Below are positions 32,323 to 41,716 of a stretch of 55,367 bases of DNA, piece after piece. Where the stretch lies: contig NZ_BBXG01000007.1 in assembly GCF_001570605.1 (NCBI RefSeq), positions 1 through 55,367 of the forward strand, read 5' to 3'. This DNA comes from Herbidospora cretacea. Lineage in GTDB: Bacteria; Actinomycetota; Actinomycetes; Streptosporangiales; Streptosporangiaceae. Under the pieces are notes generated by a model. It had not been told where the DNA came from. It saw only the letters and a program-made list of their open reading frames with translations, and did not search any database. Both the position numbers and the translations under genes were made by a program. How positions within the stretch are numbered: the stretch's first letter is position 1; each line of letters begins with the position of its first letter.

Positions 32323-33123
32323 GTCCGACCAGGTCCCGTGGTCGGCCGCGCGGAGGCGTGACGACAGGCCCGCCTCGTCGAAAGCCTTCTCCACCTCCGC
32401 GCGCCCTTCGGTGAAATGCGTCCAGCCGTCGTAATGGGCGGGAATCACCACGTCCGCGCCCAGAACCGCCGCCGCCGCGGCCACCAGTCGCCCGTCCATC
32501 GACACCGGGCGCTGCCGGAATTTGCCCTGGACGCGTGCCGCGCCCGCGTTCAGCACTGCCGCGTCGATTTCCGGGACACCGCGGGCGATTTCGCCCACAA
32601 CGCGCATTGACGCGTTGTCGCCGCTCACATAAACGGTCGGCAGGCCACGGCCGGACAATACGAAGCCGGTCACCTCGCAGTTCACGAAGCCGTCCGCGTC
32701 GCGTTCTCCGTCTTCCGGTCCGTGGACGGCCGGGACGGCCAGGAAGAAAAGGTCGCCGCCGCCGTCGGGGCGGAGCACGGTGAACGTCGTCCAGGGTTCC
32801 AGGCCCCGGCCGTTCAGGCGGGCGGCGGTGCCGGGGACGGTCAGGGTGAGCGGGGCCGCCTGGGCGAACGCGCGGCCTCGGTCGTCGAGGTTGTCGGGGT
32901 GGGCGTCGTGGCTGACCAGGACGACGTCGACGGGGCCCAGCGCCGCCTCGTCCGCCACGGGAGGAAGGGTTTTGGTCAGGTAGCCGTGCGGTCCCGGGTC
33001 GTCGAAAGTGGGGTCCACGACGATGCGCAGGCCGCCCATGTCGATGACGGTCGTGGGGCCGCCCAGGACCGTGGCCGCGCCTTCGCGCCTCGGCAGATTC
33101 TGCTCACTCGCACGCTTGCTCAC
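32311..33123 (-). CDS. UlaG-like MBL-fold hydrolase
   Basis: 270 residues. Metallo-beta-lactamase fold of the L-ascorbate-6-phosphate lactonase-like type: TTVIDMGGLRIVVDPTFD, the metal motif LVSHDAHPDNLDD (H-x-x-x-D variant), VYVSGDNASM and VIPAHYDGWTHF. Metal ligands appear complete. The substrate is unknown. It is transcribed away from the protease gene. Confidence 0.88.
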   Translation of the reverse strand: MSKRASEQNLPRREGAATVLGGPTTVIDMGGLRIVVDPTFDDPGPHGYLTKTLPPVADEAALGPVDVVLVSHDAHPDNLDDRGRAFAQAAPLTLTVPGTAARLNGRGLEPWTTFTVLRPDGGGDLFFLAVPAVHGPEDGERDADGFVNCEVTGFVLSGRGLPTVYVSGDNASMRVVGEIARGVPEIDAAVLNAGAARVQGKFRQRPVSMDGRLVAAAAAVLGADVVIPAHYDGWTHFTEGRAEVEKAFDEAGLSSRLRAADHGTWSDLRA

Positions 33124-33451
33124 GAGTCAATGCTGCCGGTCGACATGTCCCCCCAGTGGCCGACACACCGCCCCGTCCGTACCCGAAACAGCAGGTGGAG
33201 CGCTATCCCTTAAGGGAAACGCGGACCGTCCCAATGTGGACACACCACTTGGCAATATCTCATCTAGCGGGACATATGTGATCTAACTAAACTCCGTGAC
33301 AGATCGGAACGTTCTAAGCCGAACGGTCTGGTTATCGTCAACCACCGGGGAGGGTTGCGGCCCTTTCGCACGTCCTTTTTCCGGACGTCCCCGGGGGTGG
33401 CGCGATTCCTCTGCGTGTGGTGACGAGTCCCTCAGCACCCATGGAGGTTTC
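33124..33451. other. Intergenic region upstream of the subtilase
   Basis: The 328-bp gap must hold the promoters of the MBL gene and of the subtilase. AT-rich DNA (TGATCTAACTAAACT, about 33279-33293) is a likely promoter area. GGAGG at 33443-33447 is the ribosome site of the protease. A frame open from 33296 is read-through without domain similarity. Confidence 0.4.
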
Positions 33452-36400
33452 GTGTCAAGGTTAAGACTGACCGTCGCCACGGCCGCAGCGGTCGGCCTGG
33501 TGGCTGCGTTGGTCCCGGCCGGATCGGCCATCGCCGACCCGACGCCGTCTGCGACCCCGTCGTTCACCGCGACGCCGCTGACCCCCACCGATGTGGTGGT
33601 CGGGGCCAAGTCGCTCACCGGCCAGCTTGCCGAGAGCGACGAGGCGCTGCTCAAGGAGACCTCGTCCGCGCCGGTCAACGTCGCCGTGAAGCTCGACTAC
33701 GACTCGCTCGCCGCCTACAAGGGCGGGATCAGCGGGTTCGCGGCCACGAGCCCGAGCGTCACCGGCAAGAATCTCGACCCCGACAGTGCCGCGGCCGAGA
33801 AGTACGTGAAGCACATCGAGAGCATCGAGAACAAGTTCCTGGCCGCGCTGCCCGGTGAGGTCGCCGGCGCCAAGGTCGGCCAGAAGCTCCGGACGGTGTA
33901 CGGCGGCGTCGCGCTCACCGTCCCGGCCAACGAGGCCAAGGACCTGCTGAAGCTGCCCGGTGTGGCGGCCGTGCAGCGGGACGGCCTGGAGAAGCCGCTG
34001 TCGACCGACGAGAGCGAGGCCATCGACGCCACGCCCGTCTACAACTCGCTCGGCGGCGCGCCCAACTCGGGCAAGGGTGTCATCGTCGGCATCCTCGACT
34101 CCGGTCTCTGGCCGGAGCACCCCATGATGGCCGACAAGCCCGGCCTGCCGACGCCCCCGGCCAAGGCCGACGGCACCCCGCGGACCTGTGACTTCGGCGA
34201 CAACCCGCTGACCCCGGCGACCGACGTCTTCGTCTGCAACAACAAGCTGATCGGCGGCCAGCCGTTCCTGGACACCTACAACCTCGTGGTCGGCGGCGAC
34301 GTCTACCCCGACTCGGCGCGTGACTCGAACGGCCACGGCACCCACACCGCCACCACCGCCGCCGGCGGCCCGGTCACGGACGCCAACCCGCTGGGCATCT
34401 CGCGCGGCGCGACCCACGGCATCGCACCGGCCGCGATGGTCTCGGTCTACAAGGTCTGCGGCGCCGAGGGCTGCTACCAGACCGACTCGGCCGCCGCGGT
34501 CGCCCAGGCGATCCTCGACGGCGTCGACGTGATCAACTTCTCCATCTCCGGCGGGGCGAACCCGTACACCGACCCGGTCGAGCTCGCCTTCCTCGACGCC
34601 TACGCGGCCGGTGTGTTCGTGGCGGCCTCGGCCGGCAACTCCGGTCCCGGCGCGTCCACGACCGACCACCGCTCGCCGTGGGTGACCACGGTCGCGGCCA
34701 ACACCCAGAAGCGGACCTTCGAGTCGACCATCACCTTCAGCGGTGGCGGCCCGGTCATCAAGGGCGCCTCGATCACCGCGGGCGTCGCCGCGGCGACCCC
34801 CGTCGTGCTGGCCTCGGCTCCGCCGTACAGCAACGCGCTGTGCACCACCCCCGCGCCCGCCGGCCTGTTCAGCGGGAAGATCGTGGCGTGTGAGCGTGGC
34901 CCGAACCGCGTGCTCAAGGGCTTCAACGTGAAGCAGGGCGGCGCGGTCGGCATGATCCTGTACAACAGCACGCCGCTCGACATCATGACCGACAACCACT
35001 GGCTGCCGACCGTCCACATCGACAAGCCGGCGACCGACGTCCTGCTCGCCCACCTCGCCGCCACCCCCGGCGCGACGGCGAGCTTCACCCAGGGCACCAA
35101 GACCAACTGGCAGCGCGACGTGATCACCACGTTCTCCTCGCGCGGCCCCGGCGGCGACTTCCTCAAGCCCGACGTCACCGCCCCCGGTCTGCACATCCTG
35201 GCCGGTCACACCCCGACGCCGGAGTCCCCGCTGGAGGGCCCGCCCGGGAACCTCTACCAGGTGATCGCCGGCACCTCGATGTCGTCCCCGCACGTCGCGG
35301 GCGCGGCGGCGCTGGTCTTCGCGGCCAACCCCGGCTTCACCCCCGGCCAGGTCAAGTCGGCCCTGGAGACCACCGCCCGGACCAACGTCACCAAGCAGGA
35401 CCGGGTCACCCCGGCCGACCCGTTCGACATGGGCGGCGGCCGGATCGACCTGAGCCAGGCGTACAACTCGGTGCTGACCATCGACGAGACCGCGGCCGAC
35501 TTCGCGGCCTCCGCCGCCGACCCGCTGAACCGCATCGACCTGAACATCCCGTCGGTGAACGCGCCGACGATGCCGGGCCAGATCACCACCACCCGTACCG
35601 TCAAGAACGTCACGGGCCAGCAGGTCGAGTACACCGCGCGCGGCAAGAACACCTCGCCGGGCACCTCCATCACCGTCACCCCGGCCCGCTTCACCGTGCC
35701 GGCCGGCGGGACCAAGGAGCTGACCATCACGATCAGCGCCACCGACGTCCCGGACGGCCAGTACTTCGGTGAGATCGACCTCCGCCAGGAGGACGGCAAC
35801 AAGGACCACCACATCCCGGTCGCGTTCTACCGCCAGGAAGGCGCGATCCCGGTCGACCAGACGTGCGCCCCGTCGACCATCGCCAAGAACACCGGCGAGT
35901 CGACCTGCACCGTCACCGTCAGCAACGGCACCCTGGACGACACCGAGGTCACCGCCACCAGCGTGCTCGACGGCCGTCTGCGGCTGAACAGCGTCACCGG
36001 CGCGACCCAGGTGAGCAGCCAGGAGGCCACCGTCACCACCACGCTCGACGGCCGCCAGCCGGACGCGCCGGTGATCACGCCGGGCGGGCTGTTCGGCTAC
36101 ATCCCGCTCGACGCGTTCGGCACCCCGCCGACCCCGGTCGGCGACGAGCAGGCGGTGAACTTCAACGTCCCGTCGTTCAAGTTCGCCGGGCAGACGTTCA
36201 ACCGGATCGGCATCACGTCCAACGGCTACCTCGTGGCCGGCGGCAGCAACGGCTCGGCGGACATCCAGTTCACCCCGCAGACGCTGCCCGACGTCACCCG
36301 CCCGAACGGCGTCCTCGCGCCGTTCTGGACCGACCTCGACGGCACCGCCGCCCCCGGCGTCTACGCGACCACGCTGACCGACGGCGTGAGCGACTGGATC

Positions 36401-36769
36401 GTCGTCGAGTGGCGTCTGAACCTCTACGGGACCAACACCCTGCGGACGTTCCAGACGTGGATCGGCGTCAACGGCACCGAGGACGTCAGCTTCGCCTACC
36501 CGAGCGCCTACCCCTACCCGGGCGACGCGTACGGCCTGACCGTGGGCGCGGAGAACGCCGACGGCACGGCGGGCAGCCAGATCCCGGCCGGCACCGGCCC
36601 GTCGTCCGACTACACCATCGCCAGCACGCCGGGGGCGCCCGGCGAGACCCTGACCTACACGATGAAGGTCAAGGGCGCCATCACCGGCGTCGGCTCGGTC
36701 ACCACCTCGGTGGTCACCGACCAGGTCAACGGCGTCACCCAGGAAGTGGACAAGATCACCGTCCAGTAG
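33452..36769 (+). CDS. Secreted subtilisin-like serine protease (S8), multidomain
   Basis: 1105 residues from GTG 33452. A signal peptide (about 1-28, AAAVGLVAALVPAGSAIA) is followed by an I9-type propeptide up to about 195. The S8 catalytic triad lies in GILDSGLWPEHP (Asp, about 215), NGHGTHTAT (His, about 295) and GTSMSSPHVAGAAALV (Ser, about 608). A PA domain is inserted between His and Ser (residues about 450-560, LYNSTPLDIM). After the catalytic part come fibronectin-type/BACON-like beta domains. It resembles plant-type subtilases widespread in Streptomyces-like bacteria. A strong terminator follows. Confidence 0.93.
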   Translation: MSRLRLTVATAAAVGLVAALVPAGSAIADPTPSATPSFTATPLTPTDVVVGAKSLTGQLAESDEALLKETSSAPVNVAVKLDYDSLAAYKGGISGFAATSPSVTGKNLDPDSAAAEKYVKHIESIENKFLAALPGEVAGAKVGQKLRTVYGGVALTVPANEAKDLLKLPGVAAVQRDGLEKPLSTDESEAIDATPVYNSLGGAPNSGKGVIVGILDSGLWPEHPMMADKPGLPTPPAKADGTPRTCDFGDNPLTPATDVFVCNNKLIGGQPFLDTYNLVVGGDVYPDSARDSNGHGTHTATTAAGGPVTDANPLGISRGATHGIAPAAMVSVYKVCGAEGCYQTDSAAAVAQAILDGVDVINFSISGGANPYTDPVELAFLDAYAAGVFVAASAGNSGPGASTTDHRSPWVTTVAANTQKRTFESTITFSGGGPVIKGASITAGVAAATPVVLASAPPYSNALCTTPAPAGLFSGKIVACERGPNRVLKGFNVKQGGAVGMILYNSTPLDIMTDNHWLPTVHIDKPATDVLLAHLAATPGATASFTQGTKTNWQRDVITTFSSRGPGGDFLKPDVTAPGLHILAGHTPTPESPLEGPPGNLYQVIAGTSMSSPHVAGAAALVFAANPGFTPGQVKSALETTARTNVTKQDRVTPADPFDMGGGRIDLSQAYNSVLTIDETAADFAASAADPLNRIDLNIPSVNAPTMPGQITTTRTVKNVTGQQVEYTARGKNTSPGTSITVTPARFTVPAGGTKELTITISATDVPDGQYFGEIDLRQEDGNKDHHIPVAFYRQEGAIPVDQTCAPSTIAKNTGESTCTVTVSNGTLDDTEVTATSVLDGRLRLNSVTGATQVSSQEATVTTTLDGRQPDAPVITPGGLFGYIPLDAFGTPPTPVGDEQAVNFNVPSFKFAGQTFNRIGITSNGYLVAGGSNGSADIQFTPQTLPDVTRPNGVLAPFWTDLDGTAAPGVYATTLTDGVSDWIVVEWRLNLYGTNTLRTFQTWIGVNGTEDVSFAYPSAYPYPGDAYGLTVGAENADGTAGSQIPAGTGPSSDYTIASTPGAPGETLTYTMKVKGAITGVGSVTTSVVTDQVNGVTQEVDKITVQ

Positions 36770-36783
36770 TCACCCGACGGTGA

Positions 36784-36817
36784 ACGGGCCCGGCGGTTCT
36801 CCGCCGGGCCCGTTTTC
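36784..36817. terminator. Bidirectional terminator
   Basis: CGGGCCCGGCGG pairs with CCGCCGGGCCCG around TTCT, followed by TTTT on the plus strand and AC-rich DNA on the other. It separates the convergent subtilase and DUF5980 genes. Confidence 0.88.
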
Positions 36818-36827
36818 CTGTCACACA

Positions 36828-37232
36828 TCAGCACCTCGCCCGGACGTCGACCGTCAGGGGGACGTTCTGGGTGTCCGTCCCGTCAGTGGCCTGGAGCCGG
36901 GCCGTGTAGACGCCGACCGGTGTCGGCGGGATGCTGACCCCGACGGCGGTCTGCACGGTTCCCGAGCTGTTCGAGCCGGGCGGGATGGGGGACGTGCCCG
37001 ACGTCGTCGAGCCGGGCGGGAGGTCGTGGATGGTCGCGCCGATGGTCGACGACCACGTCCCGTCCACGGAGACCAGGAAGTACGTCGAGCGGCCGTAGAC
37101 CGAGTCGACGCAGATGCGTTGCCCGAGATCACGCAGGGTCCACGTCGAGGCCGACGCGGGGGCAGCGGCGGCGGCGAACGTCGCCATGAGCAGACCTGCG
37201 GTCAGGGCACGGTTGAGCGATTTCACTGACAC
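36828..37232 (-). CDS. Secreted DUF5980-like protein
   Basis: 134 residues with a signal peptide (LTAGLLMATFAAAAAPASAS). The mature part WTLRDLGQRICVD, YFLVSVDGTWS, DLPPGSTTSG, PVGVYTARLQATDGTDTQ and a C-terminal Cys follow the pattern I recall for DUF5980, a small all-beta extracellular domain with one disulfide. Function unknown. It faces the protease gene across the terminator. Confidence 0.7.
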   Translation of the reverse strand: MSVKSLNRALTAGLLMATFAAAAAPASASTWTLRDLGQRICVDSVYGRSTYFLVSVDGTWSSTIGATIHDLPPGSTTSGTSPIPPGSNSSGTVQTAVGVSIPPTPVGVYTARLQATDGTDTQNVPLTVDVRARC

Positions 37233-37365
37233 CTCCAGGATGCTTGTGGTGCGGTGCCGTCATTATTAGATGTTTCAACTATTTCGGATTGATAGGGACT
37301 TTCCTGATGAAAGGTGCGGTGGTGGCGGATGAAAGGTTCAATCAGCCGCCACGTAAAGTCCTGCT

Positions 37366-38874
37366 ATGACTTCCACCCGGTATGCACCGAACGGCATGGT
37401 TTGCACCGTTGACCACCTGGCGTCCGCTGCGGGGGTCGGTGCGCTCGGCAAGGGTGGGAGCGCCGCCGACGCGGCGATCGCGGCCAACGCGGTGCTGGCG
37501 GTCACCGCGCCGCACATGTGCGGCCTCGGGGGCGACCTGTTCGCGCTGGTCCACGACGGATCGGGCGTCCACGCCCTGAACGCCTCGGGCCGCGCCGGCA
37601 GCGGCGCCGACCCCGAGCGGCTGCGGGCCGAGGGCAAGACCGTGATGCCGCATCTGTACGACATCAGATCCGTCCCCGTCCCCGGCTGCGTCGACGGCTG
37701 GCTGGCCCTGCACGGCAGGTTCGGCCGGTTGCCGCTCGCCGAGGTGCTGGCCCCGGCGATCCGCCTGGCGGCGGACGGCTTCCCGGCCTCCCCGCTGCTG
37801 GCCCCGGGCGCGGCGTTCATCGGCTCGCTGCAGAGCGACTACGCGTCGGTGAGGGCGGTCGGCGACCCGATCAGGCGGCCGGGCGCGGCCAGGACCCTGG
37901 AGGCCGTCGCCAAGGACGGCCGCGCCGCCTTCTACCAGGGCGAGTTCGGCCAGGGCCTGCTGGAGCTGGGCGCGGGTGAGTACACCGACGACGACCTGGC
38001 CAGGGACCAGGCCGACTGGGTGACCCCGCTGTCGGCCCGGGTGTTCGGCCACGACGTCCACACCATCCCGCCCAACTCCCAGGGCTACCTGCTGCTGCTC
38101 GCCCTCGAGATCCTGGAGGGCCTGGACCTCCCCGCCGACCCCGCCGACCCGGCCTGGGCCCACCTCCTGATCGAGTCGGCCCGCGCGGCCGGCCACGACC
38201 GTCTCGACGTCCTGCACGAGGACGCGACCGCCCCCCTCGACTCGGCCGGGGCCCGCCGGTCCCTGGTCGGCACGGGCCTGCGGGCCCCCGCGGCCAAGGG
38301 CGACACCACCTACCTGTGCGCCGTGGACTCCGACGGCATGGGCGTCTCGCTGATCCAGTCGAACGCCGCCGGTTTCGGCAGCCTCCTGTTCGAGCCGTCG
38401 ACCGGCATCAACCTGCACAACCGGGGCATCGGCTTCTCGCTGGAGAAGGACCACCCGGCCGAGTACGGCCCCGGCCGCCGCCCGCCGCACACCCTGTCGC
38501 CCGCCCTCATCACGAACGACGACGGCTCCCTCCGCACCGTCATCGGCACGATGGGCGGCGACGCCCAGCCGCAGATCCTCCTCCAGCTGGTGACCCGGCT
38601 CCTCGTCCACGGCCAGACCCCGGGCGAGGTGATCGGCGCGTCCCGGTGGGTCCTGGGCTCGGAGACCGGCTTCGACACCTGGCGGACCGGCGAGCAGGTC
38701 GTCGAGGTCGAGAAGGGCGCTCCCTGGGAGCTGGCGGAGCGGGGTCACCGGGTCGTCCAGGAGAACTACGGCGACGGCTTCGGCCATGCCCATCTGATCG
38801 ACGTGCTGCCGTCGGGGATGCTGGCGGGCGCGACCGACCCCCGGGCCCGGATCGGCGCGGCCCTGGGTTGTTGA
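37366..38874 (+). CDS. Gamma-glutamyltransferase family protein
   Basis: 502 residues. The Ntn-hydrolase precursor has GKGGSAADAAIAANAVLAV at the N-terminus, the GLGGDLFALV loop, and the autoprocessing threonine in KGDTTYLCAVD (about residue 313). GFGSLLFEPSTGINLHNRG follows as in oxamate amidohydrolase/GGT-like proteins. No signal peptide is visible, so it is cytoplasmic and probably not a classical exported GGT. Acceptors and donors are unknown. Confidence 0.88.
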   Translation: MTSTRYAPNGMVCTVDHLASAAGVGALGKGGSAADAAIAANAVLAVTAPHMCGLGGDLFALVHDGSGVHALNASGRAGSGADPERLRAEGKTVMPHLYDIRSVPVPGCVDGWLALHGRFGRLPLAEVLAPAIRLAADGFPASPLLAPGAAFIGSLQSDYASVRAVGDPIRRPGAARTLEAVAKDGRAAFYQGEFGQGLLELGAGEYTDDDLARDQADWVTPLSARVFGHDVHTIPPNSQGYLLLLALEILEGLDLPADPADPAWAHLLIESARAAGHDRLDVLHEDATAPLDSAGARRSLVGTGLRAPAAKGDTTYLCAVDSDGMGVSLIQSNAAGFGSLLFEPSTGINLHNRGIGFSLEKDHPAEYGPGRRPPHTLSPALITNDDGSLRTVIGTMGGDAQPQILLQLVTRLLVHGQTPGEVIGASRWVLGSETGFDTWRTGEQVVEVEKGAPWELAERGHRVVQENYGDGFGHAHLIDVLPSGMLAGATDPRARIGAALGC

Positions 38875-38970
38875 TCATGATTCGGTCAAGTGACGTGTGG
38901 GGCTGACGCGACGGAGGGAGACAGGGGTCGGTGGGTCCCCCCACGGGACCCCTGACCTTGTGGAGCATTC

Positions 38971-39465
38971 ATGCTGAAGGCCTCGTTCGTCGCCCTCACC
39001 GTCCTCGCCGCGGGCCTCGTCACGGCGGCTCCCGCCGCCGCGGTCTCCGCCGGTACGTGCACGTCCGCCCAGAGGGCCGCGGCGTCGGCCACGCCGATCA
39101 CCGGGAAGGCCGTCGCGCCGGTCCGCTTCCAGATGGAGACGGTCGAACGGCGGAGGTTCACGATCGAGCTGACCGACCAGGCGAAGATCGACCACGCCCG
39201 GAAGATCCTCAAGGGTGAGGAGAAGAACCGGATCCACGTCTTCGGCCGCATCGCGAAGCGCCCGGCTGCGTACAACCCGCAGTGGAGCTTCCACCTCGAC
39301 CCTTCCACCATCGACTTCTTCGAGATGGCGATCGAGGTCTGCGACTCCACGACCCAGTACGTCGAAGACCACCTCGACGAGGCCTGCGGCGCGTTCCTGC
39401 CGGGCTGCTTCTGGTGCCCGTGGACCTCGCGGCTGGTCGCCGAGGTCCCCTCGGTGAAGCTTTAG
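38971..39465 (+). CDS. Secreted BP74-like (calmodulin-binding-type) domain protein
   Basis: 164 residues. The signal peptide is MLKASFVALTVLAAGLVTAA-like with cleavage near residue 24. The mature domain FTIELTDQAKIDHARKIL, RIHVFGRI, YNPQWSFHLDPSTIDFFEMA, and LPGCFWCPWTSRL fits the domain found in Dictyostelium BP74 and in bacterial proteins often called calmodulin-binding (from memory). Two cysteine pairs probably form disulfides. The bacterial function is unknown. Confidence 0.65.
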   Translation: MLKASFVALTVLAAGLVTAAPAAAVSAGTCTSAQRAAASATPITGKAVAPVRFQMETVERRRFTIELTDQAKIDHARKILKGEEKNRIHVFGRIAKRPAAYNPQWSFHLDPSTIDFFEMAIEVCDSTTQYVEDHLDEACGAFLPGCFWCPWTSRLVAEVPSVKL

Positions 39466-39533
39466 GGATGATCTGCGGGGTCCGCGGCGTTCGCGTTGGG
39501 GACCCCTTCCCCCGTACACGGAGAACCCCACTC

Positions 39534-40313
39534 ATGACCGACCAGGCGACGAAAACCCTGCGTTCCACCTACGACGAGCTCGCCGCGCAGGTCCGCGCCT
39601 TCGCCCCGGAGGACCTCGTCCGCCAGTCGGGCGCCTCCGACTGGGACGTCTCCCAGGTCCTGAGCCACCTCGGCAGCGGCGCGGAGATCAACCTCGCCGC
39701 CCTCGAAGGCGCGCTGAACGGCACGGGCGCCCCCGAGGGCGACGCGATCCGCGCCATCTGGGCGCGCTGGGACGCGATGTCCCCGGCGGAGCGCGCCAAC
39801 GCGTTCCTGGACGCCAACGAGAACCACATCGGCCGCCTGGAGGGGCTCGACCCGGCGACCCGGGAGAGCCTGCGGATCGCGCTGTGGTTCCCGACCGACC
39901 CGCTCGACGTGGAGACCTTCGCCAAGTTCCGGCTGAGCGAGCTGGCCCTGCACACCTGGGACGTCCAGGTCGCCTTCGACCCCGCCGCGTCGCTGCGCGA
40001 GGACGCCGTCGACATCCTGCTGGAGCGGATCGGCGGGATGCTCGGCTGGACCGCGAAGGCCGACCGGCTGGGCCGCTCCGTCACGCTGGCCGTCCACGTG
40101 ACCTCGCCGGAGCGGTCGTTCGGGCTGGCGATCGGGGAGCAGGCGGAGATCGTCGACGTCCCGGCCGAGCCCGACGGCGTCCTGACCGCCCCCGCCGAGT
40201 GGTGGCTGCGGCTGGTGACCGGGCGGCACGCGCCCGAGCACACCCCGCCGGTCGTCGAGCTGACCGGTTCGGTCACTTTGGACGAACTTCGCAAGGTTTT
40301 CCCAGGATTCTGA
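39534..40313 (+). CDS. Maleylpyruvate-isomerase-type mycothiol-dependent protein
   Basis: 259 residues from ATG 39534; the frame is open far upstream but similarity starts here. DinB-like MDMPI N-terminal domain with SDWDVSQVLSHLGSGAEIN and the metal-binding His in DANENH and LALHTWDVQ; a C-terminal SCP-like domain with VTSPERSFGLAIG and WWLRLVTGRHAP. Members use mycothiol or act as thiol-transfer/detoxification enzymes in actinobacteria. The reaction here is not predictable. Confidence 0.88.
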   Translation: MTDQATKTLRSTYDELAAQVRAFAPEDLVRQSGASDWDVSQVLSHLGSGAEINLAALEGALNGTGAPEGDAIRAIWARWDAMSPAERANAFLDANENHIGRLEGLDPATRESLRIALWFPTDPLDVETFAKFRLSELALHTWDVQVAFDPAASLREDAVDILLERIGGMLGWTAKADRLGRSVTLAVHVTSPERSFGLAIGEQAEIVDVPAEPDGVLTAPAEWWLRLVTGRHAPEHTPPVVELTGSVTLDELRKVFPGF

Positions 40314-40364
40314 TCATTAGAACGGGTCGGCGAAACTTGTGACCCGTGTGACTCCGCTGACAGG

Positions 40365-41360
40365 ATGCTCACGGTGAGGATCAAATATTGGACCGGTGCG
40401 CTGATCATCGCCGGCAGTGGAGTGTTGGTCGCCGGCCCCGCCCAGGCCGCGCCGTCCGGGCCGGGAATGGTGAAATGCCCGCGCCCGACCAAGACCGTGG
40501 GAAGCGCGGGCCAGTTGAAAAGCGCGCTTGCCTCGGCCCGCCCGGGAGATGTGATCAAGATGCGCCCCGGCGTCTACCGGGGCAATTTCGTCGCCAGGAA
40601 ATCAGGCCTGAAGAACCGCCCGGTTTTCCTCTGCGGCACCGCCGCCTCCGTGATCCAGGGCGGCGGCCCGAAAGGCGGCTACGGTTTCCACATCGACCGG
40701 GCGAACTACTGGCGTCTGGTCGGATTCACCGTGAAGAACAGCCAGAAAGGCGTGATGGCCGACCGCACCACCGGGTCGGTCATCCAGTCGCTGACGGTCC
40801 ATTCGATCGGCGACGAGGCCATTCATCTGCGCAATTTCAGCAGGTCCAACATCGTGCAGTACAACCGCGTCTACAACACCGGGCTGCGCAAACCGCAATT
40901 CGGTGAGGGCGTCTACATCGGCACCGCCGAGTCGAACTGGAAGACCTACACCGGCGGCAGAATGGACCGCAGCGACGGCAACTGGGTGCGCGGCAACGAG
41001 ATCAGATCGACCGCCGAGGCCATCGACGTCAAAGAGGGCACCCGCGGCGGCTGGATCGTGGGCAACGTCTTCGACGGCTCCGATCTGGTCGACGACGGTA
41101 CCAACGACTCCTGGGTCGACGTGAAGGGCAACGACTACGTCATCGAGGGCAATCGCGGCCGCCGGACCCCGCTCGACGGTTTTCAGACCCACGAGATCGT
41201 CGACGGCTGGGGAACCGGGAATGTCTTCCGGAAGAACGTCATCAACCTTTCCGGCGCGAGGGGTGTCGGAATCAACGACACCGTCGGCGGAAACACCATC
41301 GCGTGTGACAACAAGGTGACCGGAGGGCCACTCCTCAAAAAGGGTGCATGTAATAAATGA
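40365..41360 (+). CDS. Secreted right-handed beta-helix protein
   Basis: 331 residues (GTG at 40374 also possible). A signal peptide (ALIIAGSGVLVAGPAQA) is followed by a Cys (VKCPRP) and then a parallel beta-helix with repeated rungs of about 22-25 residues: GDVIKMRPGVYRGNF, YWRLVGFTVKNSQKGVMAD, SNIVQYNRVYNTG, GNEIRSTAEAIDVKEGT, GNVFRKNVINLSG. This is the pectate-lyase/polysaccharide-lyase fold. Catalytic residues are not obvious, so it may bind or cleave glycans. Confidence 0.8.
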   Translation: MLTVRIKYWTGALIIAGSGVLVAGPAQAAPSGPGMVKCPRPTKTVGSAGQLKSALASARPGDVIKMRPGVYRGNFVARKSGLKNRPVFLCGTAASVIQGGGPKGGYGFHIDRANYWRLVGFTVKNSQKGVMADRTTGSVIQSLTVHSIGDEAIHLRNFSRSNIVQYNRVYNTGLRKPQFGEGVYIGTAESNWKTYTGGRMDRSDGNWVRGNEIRSTAEAIDVKEGTRGGWIVGNVFDGSDLVDDGTNDSWVDVKGNDYVIEGNRGRRTPLDGFQTHEIVDGWGTGNVFRKNVINLSGARGVGINDTVGGNTIACDNKVTGGPLLKKGACNK

Positions 41361-41387
41361 CACTTACGATCGGGTTCGGGAGGTCGC

Positions 41388-41675
41388 ATGAACCTGATCG
41401 AAGTGGAAGTCCCGGATTTCCGGGGCATGCAGGCACTCAACGCATGGCTGGCGGGCCACGACGCGGGCGTCCTGCTGATCGGCCCGTCTCCCGACGGCCC
41501 CGAATCGGTCATGCACGGCATCGTGACCCAGCAGGAGCCGCTCCCCGGCGCCCGGGTGGTCCGCTGGGGCACCGTCAAGGTGTGGACGAGCGACCGCGGG
41601 GGCGGCTCGGCGGGCGTCCGCGAACCACGTCACCCCAGGCCTCCGGCGGGCGGCCTGGCGGAGGAACTGCCGTAG
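41388..41675 (+). CDS. Small unknown protein
   Basis: 95 residues, start MNLIEVEVPDF. The first 65 residues look like a compact alpha/beta domain (MQALNAWLAGHDAGVLLIG; VRWGTVKVW), and the tail is disordered. No family is recognised. It lies 27 bases after the beta-helix gene and ends before a strong terminator, so it may share that message. Confidence 0.5.
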   Translation: MNLIEVEVPDFRGMQALNAWLAGHDAGVLLIGPSPDGPESVMHGIVTQQEPLPGARVVRWGTVKVWTSDRGGGSAGVREPRHPRPPAGGLAEELP

Positions 41676-41679
41676 CACC

Positions 41680-41708
41680 GGGGAGCCGCCTTCGAAGGGC
41701 GGCTCCCC
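41680..41708. terminator. Hairpin terminator
   Basis: GGGGAGCCGCC pairs with GGCGGCTCCCC around TTCGAAG. It lies between the convergent 95-residue gene and the SRPBCC gene. There is no U-tract. Confidence 0.7.
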
Positions 41709-41716
41709 GCCGCGTC

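Noticed and set aside
33461-35812. 783-residue minus-strand frame inside the subtilase
   Set aside because: Arg/Gly/Val/Asp-rich pseudo-protein in antisense to a clear S8 protease with complete triad.
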